A stretch of 64,000 nucleotides of DNA from assembly GCA_016184345.1 (NCBI GenBank), contig JACPCV010000004.1, positions 136,985 to 200,984 on the forward strand. Reading direction: 5' to 3'. This document shows positions 46,682 to 56,319 of the stretch, one piece after another (position 1 is the first letter of the stretch; each line of letters begins with the position of its first letter). The translations under genes and the position numbers were made by a program. The notes beneath the pieces were generated by a model. The model ran no database searches. It was not told where the DNA came from and worked only from the letters and a program-made list of their open reading frames with translations. This DNA comes from Candidatus Woesearchaeota archaeon (GTDB lineage: Archaea; Nanobdellota; Nanobdellia; Woesearchaeales; UBA10216).

Positions 46682-47926
46682 ATGGAACGATACATTAAAC
46701 GCCTTAACGCGGCAGCACCTTTATTAAACGGATTATTTTACGGCTTTAGCATGGCAAGCGGATACAATACGATTATAGAAGGAAAGGCAAGGATAGCTGT
46801 GCCGAGATACAGGGGGAAGGATGTATCAAGCAGGATGCCGGTATTCTACAATCCTGTCATGAAGTCAAACAGGGACATCACGCTTCTTCTCATGGCTGTT
46901 GCAGCCAAGCTTTACGGCATGAAAAAATGGAGGATAGCAGACCCGTTTGCTGCTACGGGAATAAGGGGAATAAGGATGCTGCGTGAGCTGGGCAGGGGCA
47001 GCATTGAAATGCTGAAAATGAACGATTATTCTGCAGCTGCTGTGGCGCTGATTAAAAAGAACCTGAAGCTGAACAAGATAAAAACAGGAAATATTGCTGT
47101 TGAAAACACAGAAGCGAACAAGTTCCTGCTTAACAACAAGGGCTTTAACTACGTTGACATAGACCCGTTCGGCTACCCTGGCATATTCCTGGACGCGGCC
47201 GTGAAGAAAACAGGCTATAAGGGGATACTGGCTGTGACTGCTACTGATACCAGCGCCCTCGCCGGAACAGCTGTTGCTGCCGGAATGAGGAAATACCTTG
47301 CAACTCCCCTGAAAAACAGCTTCATGCACGAGACAGGAATCAGGGTGCTCATACGGCTGGTGCAGCTGGTTGGAGCGATGCACGAAAAGGCGCTGCTGCC
47401 GGTGTTCAGCTACTACAAGGAGCACTACATACGGGCATTCTTCATGTGCAGGACAGGAGCGCATAGGGTTGACGAGCTGCTTGGGAAGCACAAGGAGCTT
47501 CTCTACTGCAACAGCTGCTGTGAAAAAAGGATAAAGCAGCAAAATGACGATGAAAAATGCGGATGCGGGAAACAAATGGCGAAGGCAGGACCTTTATGGG
47601 CTGGAAATCTGTTTGACAAACGCTTGGCTTCTGAAATGGCTGCGGCTGCTGGAAAGAATGATAATGTTGACGAGAAGACCAAGACATTCCTCAAAGTTGT
47701 AGCTGGAGAGGCCGCTAATGAGGACAAATGCGGCATCGGGTTTTATGCAATAGAAGACATCTGCGAGAAGCACGGGATTGGCCAGCAGCCGAAGACTGCC
47801 GAAATGATTAAGAGGCTCAGGCAGAAGGGCTACTCTGCATCAGCAACGCACTGCACGACAACTGGCGTAAAAACGAACGCAACCTTGGCGGCTGTTGTGG
47901 CTGCAACGCAACAAAAAGGTTTATAA
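46682..47926 (+). CDS. trm1: tRNA (guanine-26) dimethyltransferase Trm1
   Basis: VFYNPVMKSNRDI; DPFAATGIRGIRM; DIDPFGYPGIFLDAA; start may be 46751. Confidence 0.92.
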   Translation: MERYIKRLNAAAPLLNGLFYGFSMASGYNTIIEGKARIAVPRYRGKDVSSRMPVFYNPVMKSNRDITLLLMAVAAKLYGMKKWRIADPFAATGIRGIRMLRELGRGSIEMLKMNDYSAAAVALIKKNLKLNKIKTGNIAVENTEANKFLLNNKGFNYVDIDPFGYPGIFLDAAVKKTGYKGILAVTATDTSALAGTAVAAGMRKYLATPLKNSFMHETGIRVLIRLVQLVGAMHEKALLPVFSYYKEHYIRAFFMCRTGAHRVDELLGKHKELLYCNSCCEKRIKQQNDDEKCGCGKQMAKAGPLWAGNLFDKRLASEMAAAAGKNDNVDEKTKTFLKVVAGEAANEDKCGIGFYAIEDICEKHGIGQQPKTAEMIKRLRQKGYSASATHCTTTGVKTNATLAAVVAATQQKGL

Positions 47927-47970
47927 GACAGCTTTGCGGTGTTGGAAGAATAAATGAAAAAGGGGCAAAA

Positions 47971-48540
47971 ATGAAGGCAGGGCATGTAATAATCCTAACC
48001 GCAATCATTGTTTCAGTGATAGGAACGTTCTTTGCCGCAAATACAATAAGCGGCTTTACCGTAGCCAAAGAGAGCTTTGCCAAAGCAGAATTCGCATCAG
48101 TCACAGGCAAAGCCATTGACTCCGGAGTTCCAGGGGCAAAACAAGTGCAAGGCCTGCAGGCAGCGATGAGCGCCCTGCTCTTCGGGCTGGTTTCAATAGC
48201 AGCGCTTGTCATCGTGGCGAGGGTAGGGCAGAACACTTACGCAGAGATACAACAGAGGAACATACCAAAAATAACAGATGCCGTAAAAAAAGCAGAGGAC
48301 GCGATACAGGCAGGGAAGCCTACTGATGCTTACGCCCTTTACGGCATAATAAAGCAGCAGTACAGCCAGCTGAAGCAGGAAGAAAAGGCAGAGCACTACA
48401 AGCGGATAATAAACCTGCACAGGCAGCTCAGCAGGCAGGCAGCAATACTGGAAGCGCAAGGCCTCACCGACAAGTACGTGAAAGGCACGATAACAGAAGG
48501 AGAGTTTGAAAGGCTGAAACAGTTGATAATAAGCCAGTAA
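47971..48540 (+). CDS. Membrane-anchored hypothetical protein
   Basis: Two TM segments and a helical tail; host codon use. Confidence 0.6.
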   Translation: MKAGHVIILTAIIVSVIGTFFAANTISGFTVAKESFAKAEFASVTGKAIDSGVPGAKQVQGLQAAMSALLFGLVSIAALVIVARVGQNTYAEIQQRNIPKITDAVKKAEDAIQAGKPTDAYALYGIIKQQYSQLKQEEKAEHYKRIINLHRQLSRQAAILEAQGLTDKYVKGTITEGEFERLKQLIISQ

Positions 48541-48608
48541 GCAAGACCGGTGCTGTTTTTAGCTTGCCATTACAAAGTTATTTAAAAGCCAGGAAAAAAC
48601 CTTGAGTC

Positions 48609-49214
48609 ATGGCAAGCCTGCTTTACGTGTGCCAACAAAACAATAACCGGAGCCCTATGGCTGAGGTTATTACAAAAGAGAAGCTAATCAAGCTAGGTTT
48701 ATCCGATGTGGTAGTAAGCTCCGCAGGCGTTGACCAAACCCAGCTTACTGGAATGGTTTTTGAGACGGAACAGGCGCTGGTAAGGATGGGATACTACCCA
48801 GGCAGCCATACGCCAATGGCAATCCCTAAAAATTCACAGGAAGCTGCAGAGTTTCTAAAGCCTTACGATATAATCCTATGCATGAAAAATGCGCAGGTGA
48901 AAGAGGTCGTGAGAAGAGTCCCCAGCATAGAATCAAAAGTAAGCACGCTTCATCAATTCGCCGGCCTTTCTAGTGAAGATGTTGAAGACCCGAACGACAT
49001 ACTAAGAGCCACAAGGGCATACCCACTTTTAATGTGTTCACCGTATGCTGCTCGGAAATTAGCTCTACACGTATTTGGATACGCCGATCGCAGAGACACC
49101 AGAATAGCCCTTGACGTCCATGAACGAGTTGCGAAAAAAATTGAAAATCTGGCAGATTACATAATTAATGCCCTGATAGAAAAAGGCATAGCCACACTTC
49201 TGACTCCGGCATAA
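48609..49214 (+). CDS. Low-molecular-weight phosphatase/arsenate-reductase-fold protein
   Basis: LLYVCQQNNNRSPMAEVI (CX5R). Confidence 0.75.
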   Translation: MASLLYVCQQNNNRSPMAEVITKEKLIKLGLSDVVVSSAGVDQTQLTGMVFETEQALVRMGYYPGSHTPMAIPKNSQEAAEFLKPYDIILCMKNAQVKEVVRRVPSIESKVSTLHQFAGLSSEDVEDPNDILRATRAYPLLMCSPYAARKLALHVFGYADRRDTRIALDVHERVAKKIENLADYIINALIEKGIATLLTPA

Positions 49215-49218
49215 ACGC

Positions 49219-49494
49219 TTAGCCAACCGCCCTTCTTACATCGGTAACCTGCACGCTGTTGACTCCCTGGATGGCTGCCACCTTTGCCTCAAGCTGTTCA
49301 GTATCGCCAATGCTCTCGTTCATGGCAAACATGAAGACAACTGCTTTTAGGCCGAATGCTATTGGCTCCAGCTCAACCTTGCCAATAGTGCCGCCAAACT
49401 CTGCAATCATCCCTGAGGCGGCTAACTTGATGGAATCAAGGTCCTCTTCAGGAGAAGAAGGCATGATTTTGAGCGTAACAATAACAGTTGCCAT
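49219..49494 (-). CDS. Elongation factor 1-beta
   Basis: VIVTLKIMPSSPEEDLDSI...PIAFGLKAVVFMFAMNES. Confidence 0.93.
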   Translation of the reverse strand: MATVIVTLKIMPSSPEEDLDSIKLAASGMIAEFGGTIGKVELEPIAFGLKAVVFMFAMNESIGDTEQLEAKVAAIQGVNSVQVTDVRRAVG

Positions 49495-49506
49495 TTTAGT
49501 TTTACT

Positions 49507-49641
49507 TCAGTTAGGGCCTGAGAAGCTGCACTCCTGGCAGGTGTAGCGGACAGCGTTTGCACGGCAGCTTGCGCACCTGACAAACTCAACCTTCCCGCAA
49601 CCCGGGCAGCTGAAACTCGCAGTGCCCCTCTCATTCGTCAC
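49507..49641 (-). CDS. Zinc-ribbon protein (44 aa, GTG start, not in ORF track)
   Basis: (V)TNERGTASFSCPGCGKVEFVRCASCRANAVRYTCQECSFSGPN*; next to aEF1B. Confidence 0.82.
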   Translation of the reverse strand: MTNERGTASFSCPGCGKVEFVRCASCRANAVRYTCQECSFSGPN

Positions 49642-49686
49642 CTGCTTCTATCGTTTGAACAAAGTTTTACAAGCGCCGAAACCTTT

Positions 49687-49708
49687 AAATAAGTGAGCTC
49701 ACTTATTT
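49687..49708 (+). promoter_or_regulatory. Perfect 22-bp palindromic operator
   Basis: AAATAAGTGAGCTCACTTATTT overlapping TATA, 5 nt before ATG 49714. Confidence 0.8.
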
Positions 49709-49713
49709 GTTCT

Positions 49714-49944
49714 ATGACGAATATAACGCTATCGATTGAAGACCCCGTATACAAGCGGATGCGCAAGCATTCTGAAATAAAATGGAGCGAATTCGTGCGC
49801 AAAGCCATAAAGGAAAGGCTAGACCAGCTTGACACGCTTGAGGACAACCCTGCAAAGGAAAGCATCCTAACGATGCTCGCTTCAGAAGAAGTTCTTAAGA
49901 GGGAATGGGACAACAAGGCAGACGAAAGGTGGGATGATGTATGA
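49714..49944 (+). CDS. RHH-like antitoxin
   Basis: TNITLSIEDPVYKRMRKHSEIKWSEFVRKAIKERL. Confidence 0.82.
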   Translation: MTNITLSIEDPVYKRMRKHSEIKWSEFVRKAIKERLDQLDTLEDNPAKESILTMLASEEVLKREWDNKADERWDDV

Positions 49945-50284
49945 ACAGAAGGATGTAGTCCTAATACCCTTTCCGTACTCCGACCTTACAGGCTCAAAGC
50001 AGAGGCCTGCCCTCATAATCTCCAACGAACTCATCAACAAAACGCAAGACAGGATATGCTGCCTCATCACAAGCCAGCAGCCTCAGGACGGCATCCCCAT
50101 AGAAACAGGCTGCTTTGAGTCAGGCAGGCTGCCTTTCAAAAGCTGGGTAAAACCGCACAGGCTGTTTACGATTCATGAAAAGATAATAAGAAAGAAGCTT
50201 TCCACGATAAACGACTCATTCCACGATAAAATAGCTGCCAAGGTTAGCGAATACATAAAAAGAAGGCAAAATCAAAAGTATTAA
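49937..50284 (+). CDS. MazF/PemK-family toxin
   Basis: KDVVLIPFPYSDLTGSKQRPALIISNE...CLITSQ. Confidence 0.9.
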   Translation: MYEQKDVVLIPFPYSDLTGSKQRPALIISNELINKTQDRICCLITSQQPQDGIPIETGCFESGRLPFKSWVKPHRLFTIHEKIIRKKLSTINDSFHDKIAAKVSEYIKRRQNQKY

Positions 50285-50329
50285 ATACCGGCAAAGCGGG
50301 AACTGCCACTGGGAAAAAGGGGGAACATA

Positions 50330-52111
50330 ATGGGCTTATTTGGGTTTTTAAAGAAGAAAGGCGAGACTATACAGCTCCCGCCTGAAGAGCCGGAATTCTT
50401 GAAAGAAGTAGACCTGTCAGCTTCAGGAGCAGCCCAAGGCGTCAGGGAGGAGGTAGAGCCTGAGCTTGCACTATGGCTCAGCAACGGCACCGCAGCAACA
50501 GGGCTCAAGGAGCTTGCATCTGCGCTGAGAAAAATGAAAGCCAGCGACTACAAGGAGCACGTGAACCCTGAACGGAACGAGATAGCAGAGTGGGTGCAGG
50601 AGATACTGAACGATTCCGGGCTTGCAAGAAAGCTGAGGAAGGCAAAGGGCAAGATGCAGGCAGCGAAGGCTATTGAAAAGGAAATAAAGGCGCTGAAATC
50701 AGCGAAGAAAATAGCTGCAAAAGCGAAGAAACCAATGCCAGCGAAAAAACTGAAGGAAGAGCCGAAACTGCAACTGCAGGAAACTCCTGAGCTTCCCGAA
50801 ATGGGAGAAAAACTGCAGAACATCAAGCTGCCTTACGATTCCTTTGAAGAAAAGATTCATGCAACTGGGAAGAAGCGCGGGCTTTTCTCAAGGCTGTTCG
50901 GAAAGAAGCCAAAGGAGGAAGTGCTGGAACAGCTTCAGGAGGACATGCCAATCCTGCCTGAGATTACTGAACTGCCAGAAATGCAAATCGGCAGCAGCCG
51001 ATTGCACATTCCGCATAGCGGAATTGTTCCAGAGCCACTGGAAGAACTCAAAGCAGCGAAAGCAATGAAGGACATTACTAAAAAGCTTACCAAAAAAGCG
51101 GCAAGGATAGCAGCAAGGAAGGCAGAGAAAGAACTGAAGGAATTGCCGCAGCTGAACCCAAGCGAAGAACTGCATGAAGAGCTCCAAACCCCGATAGAAA
51201 TTCCTCGGATAGAGGACTTCCAGACTGCCGGGCAGCTTGAGCCACTCACAGAAGAAGCCACTGAAACAAAGAAGGAAAGAAAGGGCTTCCTTGGATTCCT
51301 GTTCAAGCGAAAGGAAAGCGCGGCTGAAGAACAGCCAACAGAGTTTGCAGCCCTGCCGCAGTTGCCTGAGGAACTTAATCAGGATAAGCCAGAACTGCCC
51401 GCCCAAAAAGAAGCTGCAGAATTTGAGCCAGAGCCGCACCACGCAAAGTGGGAGGAAACGCCAGCACCTGCTGGATTGCCTGAGGAAACCATGAGTGAAG
51501 AAACTGAAGAGCTTGAGCCGGAAATTACGGCCACTGCAAGCAGAAGTGGCAAAACAAAAGGACGGGCACGGCAACCTGAGGAATACGATGACCTTAAAAT
51601 GATCCGGCAGGACCAGGAGCTTGAAAGGACTGAAAAAGAGCTCACGAGGCAGGAAGAAGAGCTGAACAACAGAAGGCTTGAGCTCACAAGAAAAAGGTAC
51701 GAGCTGATAAAGCAGAAAGGCGAGCTTGAGAGCAAAAAGTTTGAGGAATTCATAAGAAAGCACAAAAGCAGGAATGAAAAAGAAGAAGCAATCGTCAGGG
51801 ATGAACTGTTCATGCAGGAAAGCACGGCAGCTATGCCTGATTTCGGCAGCAGGGGCAACGAGCCAACAGGCACATTGAGGGGCATGCCGGACTTCAGGCT
51901 TTCAGCAGCGTACGGAAAGGAAAGGCTTGAGGAGCTTCTTGAAGAGGCAAAGCAGCACATACGCCAGAACAACATGGAGGAAGCCCAGAACGCGCTTCAT
52001 GAAGTGCAGTCTGTCTTTGACACGGTCTACATGACAAACAACGAGAAGAAGCAGATAGAATACGAGATTCTGGAAGTGGAAGCTGATTTGAAACTGGCTT
52101 CGCTAAAGTGA
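50330..52111 (+). CDS. Lys/Glu-rich coiled-coil hypothetical protein
   Basis: MGLFGFLKKKGE start and two further GL/GFL-F-KRK-like segments; coiled-coil C-terminus. Confidence 0.65.
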   Translation: MGLFGFLKKKGETIQLPPEEPEFLKEVDLSASGAAQGVREEVEPELALWLSNGTAATGLKELASALRKMKASDYKEHVNPERNEIAEWVQEILNDSGLARKLRKAKGKMQAAKAIEKEIKALKSAKKIAAKAKKPMPAKKLKEEPKLQLQETPELPEMGEKLQNIKLPYDSFEEKIHATGKKRGLFSRLFGKKPKEEVLEQLQEDMPILPEITELPEMQIGSSRLHIPHSGIVPEPLEELKAAKAMKDITKKLTKKAARIAARKAEKELKELPQLNPSEELHEELQTPIEIPRIEDFQTAGQLEPLTEEATETKKERKGFLGFLFKRKESAAEEQPTEFAALPQLPEELNQDKPELPAQKEAAEFEPEPHHAKWEETPAPAGLPEETMSEETEELEPEITATASRSGKTKGRARQPEEYDDLKMIRQDQELERTEKELTRQEEELNNRRLELTRKRYELIKQKGELESKKFEEFIRKHKSRNEKEEAIVRDELFMQESTAAMPDFGSRGNEPTGTLRGMPDFRLSAAYGKERLEELLEEAKQHIRQNNMEEAQNALHEVQSVFDTVYMTNNEKKQIEYEILEVEADLKLASLK

Positions 52112-53215
52112 CTCCACCGTTTTCTCCTCATCAACTCCAAAGCATTTGCCAATGAACTGTTCAACAACAAAGATGTTTGTCAGGCAATGGTCGGTTATCT
52201 CTGACGTGAGGATTTTGCTTTTTCCTGCGATAGCCATGAAAGGAATGAGCTGGTCAGCAAGGTAATGGTCAACGCACGCTCCGGAACTGATTTCTTTTAC
52301 CAACGCGGATGCTGCCTCCTGCCCGACAACTTCAGCCATTTTGCCACGCTCGCCAAGCGAGTCGCTGCCCAGAATTATTGGATGGACCTGGTCGGGCTCT
52401 TCCTTGCCAGCTGCAGCAAAGTGCGCGAAGAGGCTTATGCCCGAGCCTGTTGACAGCGAGTTTGAATATTCCTGCCGGATTATGATTGGACAGCTGATGC
52501 CCTGCTTTTGCAGCTGCTGCGAAACAGAAAGCTTTGCAGAATGCGCCTGCCTTTCAGCCACTTCTGCAGGCTTCAAATCTGCCGAAGCGTGGGAAACTCC
52601 GGATATTTTCAGGAGCTTTCCCCTTTCGGTGAGGTTAATCTTTGGCAATTGCTGCTGCAATTCTGCGCGTAAATCAGTGAACGTATCAAAGTCGTTGAGG
52701 TGAAACGCCGGCTTTATCTCCAGCTCCACCCTACCGTTGCCTTTTGGAAAGTAGCCGCGCTGGAGAAGAGAAAAATCAAGTTTGCCAAAGCTGCCAAGAT
52801 GAGGCAGGAACACGCTGCGAAAATAGTCAACAGGCTGGCTATGGCTGACATCAGTGCCGCCGGTAAGCTTAAGGCGCACCTTTCCTGGGGCGAACATGGC
52901 AGGAAGCAGGAGCGCCTGCAGCAGCAGGGTAACAGAGCCGGCAGTGCCAATGTCAACGCTTAGAGTCCTGGACTGCGGCTTTCCAGGGAAGAACTTAACG
53001 GCTGTTGAGCCAACAGCAGCCCCTTCTGAGGAAGCATTGCACAGTTCCTCCAAAGCCTTAATGCATGCAAGGTGCTGCGGCTGAAGGCCGGGGTTAGGGC
53101 GGCCCTTCCTTATGTTAACAATCTCAAAAGGCTGCAGCGTCAATGAGGAGAAAGCAAGGGCTGTCCTGAGCACCTGCCCGCCACCTTCCAAGTGGCCGCC
53201 GTCTATAGTAATCAT
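52103..53215 (-). CDS. rtcA: RNA 3'-terminal phosphate cyclase
   Basis: IDGGHLEGGGQVLRTALAFS; RKGRPNPGLQPQHLACIKAL. Confidence 0.94.
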   Translation of the reverse strand: MITIDGGHLEGGGQVLRTALAFSSLTLQPFEIVNIRKGRPNPGLQPQHLACIKALEELCNASSEGAAVGSTAVKFFPGKPQSRTLSVDIGTAGSVTLLLQALLLPAMFAPGKVRLKLTGGTDVSHSQPVDYFRSVFLPHLGSFGKLDFSLLQRGYFPKGNGRVELEIKPAFHLNDFDTFTDLRAELQQQLPKINLTERGKLLKISGVSHASADLKPAEVAERQAHSAKLSVSQQLQKQGISCPIIIRQEYSNSLSTGSGISLFAHFAAAGKEEPDQVHPIILGSDSLGERGKMAEVVGQEAASALVKEISSGACVDHYLADQLIPFMAIAGKSKILTSEITDHCLTNIFVVEQFIGKCFGVDEEKTVESL

Positions 53216-53310
53216 GCGCCTGAAGCTGAGGCTGCAACTTTATATAGTTGTTGCCGCAAAAAGGAAGCTTTAAATACGCGGCAAGAGCAGCAGGAGCAAA
53301 AGGGGATAAG

Positions 53311-54288
53311 ATGATAAGGTACATTCTGTTCAACGAGAAGGGCTCGGTCAAGAAAAGCTCAAGGCCCGACTACCCCTCCCTTGGAAAGGGCGAGTACCTT
53401 CTAGTCTTCTTAAGCAAGCCGGGCAAGGAGGAGATTGACAAGGTTTCCTCTGACTTCGGGTTTGACAGGAAGCCGCTGACGAACCTCGCAAAGGAAACAC
53501 ACTCAAGAAGATACATAACACTGCCCTTCCAGTTCGCCATGAAGTCGGTTTACCTGGAAAACGGCAAGATAGAATTCTCAAACCTGCTATTCGTGCTCAC
53601 GAACAAGTGCCTCATAGTCGCGTCGCCAAAGCACTCAAGCTACTATGACGGGCTTGTTGACAACCTGTACGAGGAATTCAGGAAGTCAAAGGTAAGGGGC
53701 GTTGCGCACATATTCTGCAACTTCCTGCAGGAGGACGTTGACGAGAACTATGAAGTCCTCGGAAAGATAGAAGAGCAGATAAAAGAGATAGAGTTCAAGG
53801 CTGCGGTATTTGAAAAAGACGCCAAGGTAAAGGTGGACGACATAATTTACATTAAATCCCAGCTCTACAAGCTAAGCAGGCAGTTCTGGGCAACAACAAG
53901 GGTAATCTCCCTCATAAGGATGGGTGTAGCCCACATCCCACTTGAGCCGGAAAGCACAAGGCTGCTGGGCGACATACATGAAACATTCCTCCACCAGGTG
54001 GATGTAGCTGCAGCCCAAAAGGAAATGCTGAGCGACACGCTGACTGTCTACGCAACAGGCGTCAACAACAGGCTGGCGATAATTTCAAACGACCTTAACC
54101 TGGTAATGAAAAGGCTGGCCGCCTACGGCCTGATACTACTCATACCAACACTCATTTCAGGCATTTTCGGCATGAACTTCCAGCTGCCGCTTGAGCAGCA
54201 CTCCTGGGGCTTTTACGCCGTCACCGGCACCATGCTCGCCATAATGGTAACCATACTATTGTACGCAAAGAAGAACGACTGGCTGTGA
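53311..54288 (+). CDS. CorA-like divalent cation transporter
   Basis: C-terminal TM with GIFGMNF; helical stalk. Confidence 0.92.
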   Translation: MIRYILFNEKGSVKKSSRPDYPSLGKGEYLLVFLSKPGKEEIDKVSSDFGFDRKPLTNLAKETHSRRYITLPFQFAMKSVYLENGKIEFSNLLFVLTNKCLIVASPKHSSYYDGLVDNLYEEFRKSKVRGVAHIFCNFLQEDVDENYEVLGKIEEQIKEIEFKAAVFEKDAKVKVDDIIYIKSQLYKLSRQFWATTRVISLIRMGVAHIPLEPESTRLLGDIHETFLHQVDVAAAQKEMLSDTLTVYATGVNNRLAIISNDLNLVMKRLAAYGLILLIPTLISGIFGMNFQLPLEQHSWGFYAVTGTMLAIMVTILLYAKKNDWL

Positions 54289-55001
54289 AACATAAAAAAG
54301 AAGCCCTAACAGTTAGTGCTGCTGTCGCACTTGCACTTATCTTTCTGGCCAGCGGCTGTGCTCAGGAGAAGAAGGAAATCCAGAAAAGCAGCAACAAGCT
54401 TATCATTGCCAACCCCCTTGACTTGTCCCAGATAAAACAGATTTCCAAATTCAGAAGCTGTGTTGGGCATGACTACAGCGGCCGCAACAACAATGGAGAA
54501 AGGGAAACACTCAGGTCCATGAAGCACTATGTTGAGCCCCTCCAGAAATTGCGCACCGGGAACACAGTGAAAATTTTCGCCCCTTTTGATGGAAAGGTAA
54601 GGGAGCTGCTTGAATCCCCTCCTGGAAAACAAATGTACATTTCAGCAAATGCCGCGCCTTCGTGGAACTTTATCTTCTTCCACATCAGCCCGCTGCCTGA
54701 AGTCAGGCAGGGAAGCTCTGTCAAGGCAGGGCAGCTGGTCGGCTACGCCTCTAAGGACATTCACAATTTTGACATCGGCCTGAAGCAGTTCGGCTTCAGA
54801 GGGCAGGTACTTAACTCGCCATTCCTGCACATGACAGCATCTGTGCTTGACGAATACGCTGCCAAGGGAGTAAACCGTGAAAACATCATCATCCCAAAAT
54901 CAGAAAGGGACGCTGAGCCGTGTCCTGTTAAAGGAACCAGCAATGGAGATGCCAGTTTTTTACCTGGCAGCCGCGACGATGATTATGTGAAGCTCGAATA
55001 G
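54285..55001 (+). CDS. Lipoprotein with peptidase-M23-like domain
   Basis: Lipobox FLASGCAQ; IFAPFDGKVRELL...FFHISPLPEVRQGSSVKAGQLVGYA. Confidence 0.7.
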   Translation: MKHKKEALTVSAAVALALIFLASGCAQEKKEIQKSSNKLIIANPLDLSQIKQISKFRSCVGHDYSGRNNNGERETLRSMKHYVEPLQKLRTGNTVKIFAPFDGKVRELLESPPGKQMYISANAAPSWNFIFFHISPLPEVRQGSSVKAGQLVGYASKDIHNFDIGLKQFGFRGQVLNSPFLHMTASVLDEYAAKGVNRENIIIPKSERDAEPCPVKGTSNGDASFLPGSRDDDYVKLE

Positions 55002-55051
55002 CCAAGCAGGGCAATACCTATTTAAACGCCGAAGTTATTCTTAGTAGCTGA

Positions 55052-56227
55052 ATGAGGGAGCTTTTGATAGTTGGGGTGGACCCTGGCACAACAACAGGGT
55101 ATGCTGTGCTGGGCACAAGCGGGAAAGTCCTCAGTATGAGGTCGTCAAAGCAGCTTGGCCTGAACAGCATTGTTGAGGAAATCGTGCAGCTCGGGAGCAT
55201 CCTTGCCATAGGCACAGACAGGCAGAAATGCCCGCAGCTCATCGAGAAAATGGCAGCCATGACAGGCGCAAAAGTAATACAGCCGGGCTATGACCTGACA
55301 GTGGCCGAGAAGGAAGGCCTGGCATCAGGGGTTTCCGGGAACCAGCACGAGAAGGACTCACTCGCGGCAGCGCTCTACGCTTACAAAGAGCTTGAGCCCC
55401 TCCTGCTGCGGATAGAGAAAGCGCTTGCAAGCGAAGGCAAGCTGGAATTGCTCAGGGAAGTCACTCGCGTTGTGGTTATGGACGGCATAAACATCAAGGA
55501 AGCCCTGCGCAATGTTGAGCGGAAGATGGCTGAGAATACGCCTGCAACCGTGGCTACTGCACAAAAGGAAACCAGCATCAAAGAAACAAAAACAGACAAG
55601 CGCCTTGGCATACTGGAGAGGGAGAACGAAATACTAAGGGAGTATGTGGGCAAACTGCTCGGCAGAATAAGAAAGGCAGAGAAGGAAAGCAGCAGGCAGA
55701 AGGGCAGAGCCGTTTTGCGGGAAAAGCTGGACGAGAGGGAGAGAAACCACGCCGAGCTTCTGGCAAAGCTCCAAAGTGCGCTCAACGAAAAGGACAGGCA
55801 AATTGGCATGCTAAAGGCTGAAATGCGGCAGCTGGAGAAAATCGTGGCAGCAGGCAGCAGCACTGTGAAAAAGCTGGATACCCTTGGCTTTGAAGAGCTG
55901 CAGCAGAAGAACAGCTTCCTGAGGATTGGTGAAAATGACATCGTGCTTGTTGAAAACCCCGACAGCTTCAGCCAGAAAACGCTGGATTACCTGCGCGAGA
56001 GAAATGTCACGATATTAACTGGGAAAAGGATAAGCCCTGCAGTTGCCAAGATGCTCCACGATGCCGGGCTGACTGCCCTGCCTGCAGAAGGCATAATAAC
56101 GCTTGAGGCAGGAAGCTTTGCAGCAGCAGACAGGGAAAGGCTGGAGCAGGCGAGGAAAAAGCTCGGCAGCAATGTCCTTGGGCTGATTGAGGACTACAAG
56201 GAGGAAAGGAGGATAGAGCTGCAATGA
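55052..56227 (+). CDS. DUF460-type RNase H-fold protein with coiled coil
   Basis: IVGVDPGTTTGYAVLG; HEKDSLAAALYAYKEL. Confidence 0.85.
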   Translation: MRELLIVGVDPGTTTGYAVLGTSGKVLSMRSSKQLGLNSIVEEIVQLGSILAIGTDRQKCPQLIEKMAAMTGAKVIQPGYDLTVAEKEGLASGVSGNQHEKDSLAAALYAYKELEPLLLRIEKALASEGKLELLREVTRVVVMDGINIKEALRNVERKMAENTPATVATAQKETSIKETKTDKRLGILERENEILREYVGKLLGRIRKAEKESSRQKGRAVLREKLDERERNHAELLAKLQSALNEKDRQIGMLKAEMRQLEKIVAAGSSTVKKLDTLGFEELQQKNSFLRIGENDIVLVENPDSFSQKTLDYLRERNVTILTGKRISPAVAKMLHDAGLTALPAEGIITLEAGSFAAADRERLEQARKKLGSNVLGLIEDYKEERRIELQ

Positions 56228-56319
56228 TGTGACCTTCTTTCACAAAGAATGTCACCGGAGAGGTGACATCCTTCGGCTCTAAGCCGAAGTAAGGTCAATC
56301 AAGAAAACTGTGATAAAAA

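Noticed and set aside
50888-51763. 291-aa minus-strand ORF
   Set aside because: Antisense shadow of the K/E-rich coiled-coil gene; Leu/Phe/Ser-rich translation.
56290-56318. Third copy of the 38-bp hairpin element (ggtcaatcaagaaaactg)
   Set aside because: Similarity limited to about 12 bases and the hairpin is missing.
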